This document shows positions 44,669 to 50,755 of a stretch of 50,755 nt of DNA, piece by piece. The translations under genes and the position numbers were made by a program. How positions within the stretch are numbered: position 1 is the first letter of the stretch; the number at the start of each line of letters is the position of its first letter. Where the stretch lies: NCBI GenBank assembly GCA_003697105.1, contig RFFQ01000102.1:1-50755 (forward strand). Direction: 5' to 3'. Below the pieces are notes generated by a model. The model was not told where the DNA came from and made no database searches. It saw nothing but the letters and a program-made list of their open reading frames with translations. The stretch is from Gemmatimonadota bacterium. Lineage in GTDB: Bacteria > 4572-55 > J002.

Positions 44669-45029
44669 AGGATGCCCAGGCAATGTGCGATTCGTGCAAT
44701 GTGACTTTTAACCTGCCATTAAATTGGGGCTTGACCCGTTCGCCGAGCCGCCGGAAAATCTCTTTTGCCAAAAATTCGGTGGTGGTGTTGGTGCCGGCAA
44801 ATTCCGGCAGGTTGTCCAGATTTTGGTAGTTGAGCGGTTGCAAAACGGCTTTTAGCTGTTGCTGTGCCCAGCCAATATCAACCACCAAGCCGTGTTTATC
44901 CAGTTCCACCGCGCTAAATTCCACATCAACAATGTAGGTCGCACCGTGCATCTGTTGGGCGGGTCCGAAAATCTCGCCCTTAAAACTGTGGGCAATCATC
45001 AGGTGATCCCGTACGCCAAGGGTGTACAT
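44652..45029 (-). CDS. PTPS/QueD-like protein lacking the catalytic residues
   Basis: A 125-residue T-fold protein of the 6-pyruvoyl-tetrahydropterin synthase/QueD superfamily: [51 protein letters not shown] and the end [11 protein letters not shown]. Of the usual zinc ligands His14 and His28 remain, but the LHGH third His is Ala30. The catalytic Cys of CxxLHGH is absent, as is the Asp-His pair (LQPLNYQNL instead of LDHxxLN). It may therefore bind a pterin or purine ligand, or run altered chemistry. AGAAGGAG precedes the ATG. Next downstream are GT4, methyltransferase and reductase genes, all overlapping. Confidence 0.82.
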   Translation of the reverse strand: MYTLGVRDHLMIAHSFKGEIFGPAQQMHGATYIVDVEFSAVELDKHGLVVDIGWAQQQLKAVLQPLNYQNLDNLPEFAGTNTTTEFLAKEIFRRLGERVKPQFNGRLKVTLHESHIAWASYENQI

Positions 45030-45062
45030 AAGGGGTGACTCCTTCTGAAAAATGTACCAAAT

Positions 45063-45293
45063 CTAGCCTTCTTCTTCATGCTTCAAAAACAACTCCGGGA
45101 CAACGGGTAACCCGCACCACTGGGCAATCCGGTTGTAGTTTTTAGCGATGTCCTGCGCGTAGCCCACACCATCCTCTACTTTTTGGATGGCTTTCCCGAT
45201 ACGGGTGCTGGTATCCCCCAGTTTCTTCACAAATTTACTGACCGCGCGTTTTAACTCGTCAAAAGATTGCCGGATCGTAGCGGCAACATCAAT
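45063..45293 (-). CDS. Possible 76-residue small protein or gene remnant
   Basis: An open frame of 76 codons just after ggt encodes a mostly helical, Lys-rich sequence (FDELKRAVSKFVKKLGDTSTR) ending AKNYNRIAQWCGLPVVPELFLKHEEEG. The protein looks real, with amphipathic periodicity, but no ATG, GTG or TTG opens the frame near its left end. ATT at 45293 is the nearest, nine bases past the ggt stop, and an internal GTG would give about 56 residues. No ribosome binding site is clear. The C-terminal motif resembles hypothetical proteins I cannot name. It could be a 5'-truncated fragment or use a rare start by coupling. Confidence 0.4.
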   Translation of the reverse strand: MDVAATIRQSFDELKRAVSKFVKKLGDTSTRIGKAIQKVEDGVGYAQDIAKNYNRIAQWCGLPVVPELFLKHEEEG

Positions 45294-45301
45294 GGCTATA
45301 C

Positions 45302-47068
45302 TTAATATCCGCGCACGGCGCCCTGTCCGCGTGGGTCGCTCATGCCCTGCAATTCTCCGGTTTCGGGGTCTATGAGGATTAGTTCTGCCCGGCCAATATA
45401 GCCCCAGTAATGCTCATCCACCCGATGCCCCTTGGCACTAAGATTTTGGATGACATCATGTGCTAACCCATATTTTTCATAGTAAATTTTATCCGGGTAC
45501 CACTGGTGATGCACCCGGGGGGCATGGAGTGCCTCGTGGGCGTTCATGCCGTGATCGATCACGTTGAGGATGATCTGCAGCACGGTAGTGATAATCGTTG
45601 AGCCGCCCGGTGACCCAACGACCATTGCCACGGTGCCATTTTTCAGCAGGATGGTGGGCGTCATGGAACTCAGCGGGCGCTTGCCCGGCGCCACAATATT
45701 GCGGTTGCCTTGCATCAAGCCGTAATAATTGGGTTGTCCGGGCTGGGTGGTGAAGTCATCCAGTTCGTTGTTGAGCAAAAAACCGGTGCCCGGCACCACC
45801 ACTTTGCTACCGTAGCTGGTATTCAGGGTATAGGTCAGGCTAACGGCGTTTCCGGCACTATCGACCACGCATAAATGGGTGGTCTCTGGGCTTTCATAGC
45901 CCGGGGGGTTGCCGGCTTTTACAGCGCGGCTGGGGGTTTTGTAATAGCGGTTGATTTTTTGGCGCAGTTTATCCGCGTAGAGCTTGCTGGTAAGCCCCTC
46001 CATAGGGACATCCACGTAATCCGGGTCACCGAGATATTCAAAGCGATCCGCATAGACGCGCCGTTCGGCTTCTGTCATCAGATGGATGGTTTCAGCAGAA
46101 TTGTGCCCCAACCATGCCAGCGGGTAGCCTTCCAAGATATTGAGGAGTTGTACTAAGGCAATCCCCCCCGATGATGGCGGCGGCATGGAGACCACCTCGT
46201 AACCGCGATAGCTGCCGTAAACCGGTTCGCGGAATTTGACCTGATAATTGGCGAAATCGGCGGCACGCATTGCCCCGCCGTGGGCGATCATGGCTTGTTC
46301 AATGCGTTGGGGAATTTCCCCGGTATAAAAACCATCCCGCCCGTACTCAGCAATTTTACGGAGGGTTTGTGCCAAATCTTTTTGATAAAACCGGTCTCCG
46401 GCATGGTAAAAATAGCGATCCTCGGTGATGAAAAGCGGTTGTCCATCCACGGGTGACGGTAGCAAGAGCGAATCCGGCGGTGTTTCCTTCAAAAAAATGG
46501 CTGCCGAGCCGGGGAAACGCGCAAATTGCGGGGCATAATAGCGCAATGAGGCGGCAAATGGGTGGGAGACTATAAAACCGCTATCTGCTAGGGCTATTGC
46601 CGGTTGCAGGAGCTCGGCTAGGGGTAATGTGCCAAATGCCTGATGCGTTTCGACCAGCATGGCAACGGTGCCGGGTGTACCGGCAGCGGTATATCCCAGC
46701 AGGCTATTGCGGGCGGTGCCATCCGGTTGGGGCAGGTAGTAGGTGGAATCCATGAGGGCGGGTGCCGTTTCGCGCCCATCGATGGCGATATTCTGCCCGT
46801 TTGCGGTGTGGAGTATCAAAAATCCCCCGCCCCCCAAATTTCCGGCAGAAGGGTAGGTAACTGCCAAGGCAAATGCCGTTGCCACGGCGGCATCCACGGC
46901 ATTTCCGCCGCGTTTGAGTACCTCTGCCCCAATATCTGCTGCCTGTGGTTCCGCACAAACCACCATCCCGTGTTGTTTTACGACTGGGAGGCGTTTCCCA
47001 TAGGCAAAACTGTTCAGTGGAAATGCCAATATGACCGTTAAAATCAATATTGATAGGCGATGTTGCAT
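45302..47068 (-). CDS. ggt: Gamma-glutamyltranspeptidase
   Basis: A 588-residue secreted Ntn hydrolase that cleaves gamma-glutamyl bonds of glutathione and related compounds in the periplasm. The signal peptide is MQHRLSILILTVILAFPLNSFAYG. The large subunit has NAVDAAVATAFAL and GGGGFL. Autocleavage should occur before Thr396, the first Thr of TTHLCVVD. The small subunit keeps the PLSSMTPTI and VGSPGGSTII substrate-binding motifs. The length is standard. The neighbours are lipoprotein genes and the PTPS-like cluster. A link between gamma-glutamyl hydrolysis and that cluster is not shown. Confidence 0.96.
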   Translation of the reverse strand: MQHRLSILILTVILAFPLNSFAYGKRLPVVKQHGMVVCAEPQAADIGAEVLKRGGNAVDAAVATAFALAVTYPSAGNLGGGGFLILHTANGQNIAIDGRETAPALMDSTYYLPQPDGTARNSLLGYTAAGTPGTVAMLVETHQAFGTLPLAELLQPAIALADSGFIVSHPFAASLRYYAPQFARFPGSAAIFLKETPPDSLLLPSPVDGQPLFITEDRYFYHAGDRFYQKDLAQTLRKIAEYGRDGFYTGEIPQRIEQAMIAHGGAMRAADFANYQVKFREPVYGSYRGYEVVSMPPPSSGGIALVQLLNILEGYPLAWLGHNSAETIHLMTEAERRVYADRFEYLGDPDYVDVPMEGLTSKLYADKLRQKINRYYKTPSRAVKAGNPPGYESPETTHLCVVDSAGNAVSLTYTLNTSYGSKVVVPGTGFLLNNELDDFTTQPGQPNYYGLMQGNRNIVAPGKRPLSSMTPTILLKNGTVAMVVGSPGGSTIITTVLQIILNVIDHGMNAHEALHAPRVHHQWYPDKIYYEKYGLAHDVIQNLSAKGHRVDEHYWGYIGRAELILIDPETGELQGMSDPRGQGAVRGY

Positions 47069-47085
47069 TCGAGAATCTCCTCAGG

Positions 47086-48144
47086 TTATTGGATGGTGTA
47101 TTCAAAATCGATATGTTTATTTGATGTTATTTTTATTTTACGGCTATAATACCAAAATTGCACGCTTTCCACATCTATTTTATCCAGATTGAGCGGCTCG
47201 CGGTATCTTTCCCGGCGATCTTCATCAAACACCCGTAAAAACGGGGTGGAAGATGTACCGCTAGGATCATCCAGTTCAAACGTAATGAGGGTTAGGTAGT
47301 GTCCCGCATCATTAATGCCGGCAAAATCAACGACACCATCAACCTCCATCTGATCGACGACCTGCAGAGAATCCCAGATCGAAATCTGCGACCGGAACGG
47401 AAGGGTTTCGGGGCGTACTTCCGCCGGATATGCTGAACTCAGAATCCATCTGCCGGAGGGGGAGACGCCAATAAAGCGGGTGGTCTGCTGGGGATTGGAT
47501 TCCAACCGCTGGATGAACTCCCCTTTCAGATTATATAAATAGCTGGTAAATGTGTGGTGATCGGGGTCAAACAGCCGGAAGCTGAATTTGTGCGCTTGTG
47601 GGTATGCTCTAAACTCTAGAGCTAACAAATTGCCGGTGGGGATTTCCCATTGCACGGCTCCGGTGGGGTCCACGGCGGTGATTTGCCATCTCTGGGTGCT
47701 ATCTAGCGGGACGAAGTGATTAATCAAGCAGAGTGAGTCTGGTAGTAGCCAGTATTCCATAAATTCCCCGTGCCAAGTGCCCAATGAATCCCCGTTCACA
47801 TGAAAAAAGTGCAGATTGTGCCCGCGCAAAATGGGGGAGGCGGCGGTCCCTGCCGGTAGGGCAATATATGTTTCGCTGGGGTCTATCTGAATCCCGTTGG
47901 AATGGGTGTGTTTGTGCCAAAGCGGTTTTCCGGCGGCATTGAGTAACGTGAATTGGTAGGTCTGCGGATCATCTGTCGGAGTCAGTTGTCCGTGATACTG
48001 GGGAGTGGAAAAGAGGAGGGTTCCCGCATGGGTGGGTGGTGGGGGTGGCGCAATTTCACCCGCGGAGCGGATAAGGGGGGCAGACCCGCAACCCAGAACC
48101 ATAACGAGCCAAAAAAAGGATAAACAGAGACGTACACGTTTCAT
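47086..48144 (-). CDS. Hypothetical lipoprotein with beta-rich body
   Basis: A 352-residue lipoprotein with signal MKRVRLCLSFFWLVMVLGC, lipobox Cys and then a Pro-rich linker (IAPPPPPTHAG). The rest consists of beta strands with SPSGRWILSS- and SETYIALPAG-like hairpins, suggesting a WD/propeller-like fold. The start at 48144 was chosen for its signal. It lies 17 bp before ggt and just after a TPR lipoprotein gene. No family is recognised. It could be a cell-surface accessory of the same operon. Confidence 0.65.
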   Translation of the reverse strand: MKRVRLCLSFFWLVMVLGCGSAPLIRSAGEIAPPPPPTHAGTLLFSTPQYHGQLTPTDDPQTYQFTLLNAAGKPLWHKHTHSNGIQIDPSETYIALPAGTAASPILRGHNLHFFHVNGDSLGTWHGEFMEYWLLPDSLCLINHFVPLDSTQRWQITAVDPTGAVQWEIPTGNLLALEFRAYPQAHKFSFRLFDPDHHTFTSYLYNLKGEFIQRLESNPQQTTRFIGVSPSGRWILSSAYPAEVRPETLPFRSQISIWDSLQVVDQMEVDGVVDFAGINDAGHYLTLITFELDDPSGTSSTPFLRVFDEDRRERYREPLNLDKIDVESVQFWYYSRKIKITSNKHIDFEYTIQ

Positions 48145-48152
48145 TTTGTTGA

Positions 48153-48797
48153 TTATGACAGCCGGTATAGGAGGTCTTCGATAATCATTAGCAAGGCTTC
48201 GGGGTAGGTGGCGTAGGTGACACCGTTCACAACCCACGTGCTGGGGTTATTCGCATCCAATATGAGGGGGTAATCTACGGATTCGGCGACCATTTCCACT
48301 TGGTCTTGTGCCAGGTTCCATGCGGCTTGTACCCAAAAGCATTGGGCGACCAGAAGCCGGATATCCGACGCGTTGACGGTGGGATCCCCGCGAGAAAAAC
48401 GCCAACCGGCATCCAGTGCCAACACGTGCTGGGCATCGTCCAAGGCGTTAGGGATCTGATCTAGTGTCCATGATAAAAATGCCCGTACCGCTAGCGCATC
48501 CACCTGATCCGGCGGGCTGGGTTGGTGTTGCAGTGCCTGATTCGCGTATGTGAGCGCGGTGTTTTGATCGCCCAAGCGGGCATACGCCCAAGCACCGACG
48601 ACGTACGCCTCCACAAAGGTGGCGGAGAGGTTCAGGGCGGCATCGGCTTTTTCTGCCGCTTGGGTATAATCGCCTTGCTGAAAGGCACTCCACGCGCTGG
48701 CGGTTTCTGCCTCTGGGGTGGATGGATCACTGTCCCCACTGCAACCCGCCAGCCCTATGACGAAGAGGACGATGATCCATCTATTCAACCATATCAT
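48153..48797 (-). CDS. TPR-repeat lipoprotein
   Basis: A 214-residue protein with signal MIWLNRWIIVLFVIGLAGC and lipobox Cys. Two to three TPR-like pairs follow (SAWSAFQQGDYTQAAEKADAA, GAWAYARLGDQNTALTYANQALQ), then a less typical helical region. The start at 48797 overlaps the kinase stop by 17 bases; an ATG one codon upstream (48800) is equivalent. It sits in the run from the PAS kinase to ggt. A scaffold role at the outer membrane is inferred from its type. Confidence 0.7.
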   Translation of the reverse strand: MIWLNRWIIVLFVIGLAGCSGDSDPSTPEAETASAWSAFQQGDYTQAAEKADAALNLSATFVEAYVVGAWAYARLGDQNTALTYANQALQHQPSPPDQVDALAVRAFLSWTLDQIPNALDDAQHVLALDAGWRFSRGDPTVNASDIRLLVAQCFWVQAAWNLAQDQVEMVAESVDYPLILDANNPSTWVVNGVTYATYPEALLMIIEDLLYRLS

Positions 48798-50118
48798 CAT
48801 CGGTGTTGACTTTTGTTTTGTGAGTAGGAAACTCGGCGATGAACGTAGCACCTTGCCCTGGTTCGCTCTCACACCAAACCGAGCCGTGCATCGCCTCTAC
48901 CAATTTTTTGACAATGGATAGCCCTAGACCGGTGCTGTGTTCCCCGCCGGTGGGTTTGGGGCTTAATTTAGCAAATTTTTCAAATAGTTTTTTCTGATCC
49001 GATGCACTTAAGCCGGGACCTTCATCCCGTACATAGCACCGGACGTAACCGCGTGTTTTTTCCAACCGGATGTAAATCGATTTGCCGCGCGGGGAATATT
49101 TCACTGCATTGGAGACTAGATTGTCCAGTACGCGCAACGTGGCTTTTTCATCGGCATAGACCGGATATTGCACCTCCAGTGGCTCGCACACAATCTGAAT
49201 ATTTTTGCTCGATGCCGTCTGGCTGAAATTATTGACCACCATCAGCAGGGGTATGCGCAGATCAAATTCTTCAAAACGCAGATTCATTTTTCCGACTTCT
49301 AAGGCGTCCAAATCCAGCAGGTTGTTGATGAGTTCAAACATCCGGTTGGCGCCGTGTTCTATATCCAGAGCATGTTGGACGACTTCTTCCTTAGAAAGGA
49401 CATCATAAAAGGCATAAATGGATTCTGCCGTGCCCCGAATGGCGGATAACGGGTTTTTGAGGTCATGGGCGACGATACTGAGGAGTTCATTTTTCTCCCG
49501 ATTGAGGGCTTCCAGATGGTTGAGGGCTTCGGCAAGTTCGCTATTGGTACGGCGGAGTTTTTCTTCGGCGGCTTTGCGTTCGGTGATGTCTTCACAAATT
49601 GTTGCCAAGCCTAACGGGTTACCGGCGGCATCAATAATGGCATTGGAGATCAGTTGGACGGGGAATATAGAGCCATCTTTGTGTAGATTGAGGCTTTCCC
49701 GTCGCCAATTTTTGATCTGCTTCATCTCTTCGGGAGACATTTCGCGCTGAATCTCCGGGGGGGCGAACATACGAGCTGGCTGTCCGATCAGTTCTTCCAC
49801 CCGGTAACCGTGCATTCGGGCTTCGGTGGTGTTGGTGTAGATGATCCGTCCCTGTGTATCGGTGATGGTTACGCCCACTTCCACCGTTTCGATGGCGGCT
49901 TGCAGGGCATACCAAGAGATGGTTGCTCTGCCGTCTTCAATCCCCTGCGGGAAATAAGCCATAATATTTTGTAAATCCGTTAGGGCTTCTTCGATTTCCT
50001 GCCGTATATGCGTTTTAGAATCCACGGGGAGGGACTCTTGTAACCACCGTAACCGCCGTTCCAGCCGTTGTATCGGGTCTGAAATGCTGTCCATGTGGGG
50101 ATGTAACGATGTATTCAT
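48781..50118 (-). CDS. Soluble PAS-domain histidine kinase
   Basis: A 445-residue cytosolic kinase: an N-terminal helical region, one PAS domain (VGVTITDTQGRIIYTNTTEARMHGY to ITERKAAEE), a coiled coil and the H-box LLSIVAHDLKNPLSAI. The HATPase has NLVSNAVKYSPRG, DEGPGLSASD and GLGLSIVKKL. GAGG precedes the ATG by eight bases. No response regulator is adjacent. An intrinsic terminator from the upstream side lies 80 bp away, so this is probably the first gene of the long minus-strand run. The PAS ligand is unknown. Confidence 0.9.
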   Translation of the reverse strand: MNTSLHPHMDSISDPIQRLERRLRWLQESLPVDSKTHIRQEIEEALTDLQNIMAYFPQGIEDGRATISWYALQAAIETVEVGVTITDTQGRIIYTNTTEARMHGYRVEELIGQPARMFAPPEIQREMSPEEMKQIKNWRRESLNLHKDGSIFPVQLISNAIIDAAGNPLGLATICEDITERKAAEEKLRRTNSELAEALNHLEALNREKNELLSIVAHDLKNPLSAIRGTAESIYAFYDVLSKEEVVQHALDIEHGANRMFELINNLLDLDALEVGKMNLRFEEFDLRIPLLMVVNNFSQTASSKNIQIVCEPLEVQYPVYADEKATLRVLDNLVSNAVKYSPRGKSIYIRLEKTRGYVRCYVRDEGPGLSASDQKKLFEKFAKLSPKPTGGEHSTGLGLSIVKKLVEAMHGSVWCESEPGQGATFIAEFPTHKTKVNTDDDMVE

Positions 50119-50196
50119 TGTTTACCTCAGTACCAACGGGTGAGATGGGGAGCATCAACGGGGTTAAACTTATGTCAAAATGACTATAAAGGCAAC

Positions 50197-50227
50197 AAAA
50201 AAGCCCGCTTTCGCAAGGAAAACGGGC
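50197..50227 (-). terminator. Intrinsic terminator between the HsdR remnant and the PAS kinase
   Basis: On the minus strand GCCCG (50227-50223) pairs with CGGGC (50207-50203), with extra pairs inside, followed by TTTTTTG. It would stop transcripts from the restriction-gene remnant before the kinase gene. Confidence 0.6.
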
Positions 50228-50250
50228 AGAAAAAGCATCGTTGTTGGGTA

Positions 50251-50571
50251 TTAGTCTGCCATGGCGCTGACCGAACCAGACCCCACCACGTGGGTCTTTG
50301 TCTGGGGATTCCCTTTATACCGTACATCACCACTACCGGTGGGGTGGTAGCGGGGGAAGATGAGTTTAGCGGGCTGGTCGCCGTTTTCGATGTGGATGAA
50401 ACTGCCCACCAGTTCCAGCATGCTATCTAGGGCGTCGCGTTTTTCCACCTGGCTGTCGTGCTGTTTTTCCAAATCCTGCCAGATACCGGGTTGGGTGGCA
50501 GTGATGAATGCCAGCACCAGTTCCCAGTCCAGTACCAGGGCGCGGTCGTAATGATTGTAGAGACGTTGCAT
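50251..50571 (-). pseudogene. Decayed fragment of type I restriction subunit HsdR
   Basis: A 106-codon frame. Residues 7-40 (HYDRALVLDWELVLAFITATQP) resemble the start of HsdR. Directly after come DALDSMLELVGSFIHIENGD and KLIFPRYH, motifs that in intact HsdR lie some 250 residues further on, just before the helicase domain. An internal deletion is therefore likely. After PRYH the similarity stops and the frame ends at 50251. The apparent ATG lies inside the 28-bp palindrome at 50557-50584, which has replaced the true start. HsdR normally has about 1000 residues, so no function remains. Recognition is from motif memory; a database search would settle it. Confidence 0.6.
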
Positions 50572-50636
50572 GCAACGTCTCTACGGATAATGTGTTTCAA
50601 TTAACGTGTAATGCGCATTCACGAATGGCTCGATCA
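50557..50636. repeat. Palindromic repeat element, copy 1
   Basis: It starts with a perfect 28-bp palindrome, GTAGAGACGTTGCA followed by its reverse complement (50557-50584). A further 52 bp follow that are repeated exactly in copy 2, including a 10-bp palindrome AATGCGCATT. The form matches the small, non-coding palindromic repeats (MITE/REP-like) scattered in some bacterial genomes. It cuts the 5' end of the HsdR remnant. Confidence 0.85.
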
Positions 50637-50674
50637 TTTCCTGTCACCTGATGTTCCCGGTGGCGGTTGCGGTG

Positions 50675-50755
50675 GTAGAGACGTTGCAATGCAACGTCTC
50701 TCCGGATAATGTGTTTCAATTAACGTGTAATGCGCATTCACGAATGGCTCGATCA
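50675..50755. repeat. Palindromic repeat element, copy 2 (runs off window end)
   Basis: This has the same head as copy 1 with one extra base at the palindrome centre and one arm mismatch (TCC for TAC), then an exact match until the window ends. The spacing between copies is about 118 bp, with 38 bp of unrelated sequence between them. The element's right end cannot be seen. Confidence 0.8.

Noticed and set aside
50557-50755. CRISPR array
   Set aside because: Only two copies, about 118 bp apart, with repeats far too long and palindromic and no cas genes.
1-50755. tRNA or rRNA genes
   Set aside because: No cloverleaf, CCA-end or rRNA-like conserved segment was recognised in the intergenic regions.

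Overview
The window reads as chromosomal DNA of a diderm, LPS-making bacterium of moderate GC content with dense operons and canonical promoters. Several protein families point to the FCB superphylum or a neighbouring candidate phylum (Calditrichota/KSB1-like): a PorV/PorQ-type outer-membrane barrel, a lipoprotein with a FlgD-like Ig C-terminus, an MglA GTPase, many short lipoproteins and large Ig/LamG/FG-GAP surface proteins. This placement is inferred from gene content; there is no rRNA or other marker to fix it.

Region 1 (0-14 kb, minus strand) is a type IV pilus minor-pilin locus. Four pilin-like genes (FimT/GspH-like, PilV-like, a giant 1798-residue PilW-like protein with three LamG-like modules, and a PilX-like protein carrying FG-GAP repeats) lie behind a near-consensus sigma-54 promoter and end in a hairpin terminator. 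A second operon with its own sigma-70-type promoter and a palindromic operator-like site encodes a lipoprotein, a CHASE4/HAMP/PAS histidine kinase and a sigma-54-dependent response regulator. This looks like a PilS/PilR-type regulator beside its probable target operon.

Region 2 (14-30 kb, plus strand) begins with a fused PorV-type barrel, transglutaminase and TPR protein and a histidine kinase with a degenerate receiver. Next come a LEA14-like lipoprotein, a LeuA-family metallolyase, mutM, rqcH and a cheR-cheD-cheB block. A MauE/thioredoxin membrane fusion, upp, a lipoprotein with a FlgD-like tail and a large FAD/Fe-S oxidoreductase complete it.

Region 3 (30-38 kb) is mixed: a lipoprotein divergent from mglA, a cytochrome c/DUF2231 membrane protein, and a TPR lipoprotein-trkA-trkH potassium-uptake operon preceded by an attenuator-like hairpin. 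A DUF2273 protein and ComB-family phosphatase gene pair follow.

Region 4 (37.7-50.1 kb, minus strand) is a long head-to-tail gene run. In transcription order it encodes a PAS histidine kinase, a TPR lipoprotein, a second lipoprotein, gamma-glutamyltranspeptidase and a small ORF. Then comes a tightly overlapping set: a PTPS/QueD-like protein lacking its catalytic residues, a GT4 glycosyltransferase, a methyltransferase and a VAT-1-like reductase. It ends with an LpxH-like phosphoesterase, an M20 peptidase and a TMTC-like membrane TPR protein. The four-gene set is the best candidate for an undescribed small-molecule pathway.

Region 5 (50.2-50.76 kb) holds a decayed fragment of a type I restriction HsdR gene, cut by a perfect 28-bp palindrome. 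The palindrome belongs to a roughly 80-bp direct repeat whose second copy runs off the window end. No tRNA, rRNA, CRISPR array, transposase or integrase was found.
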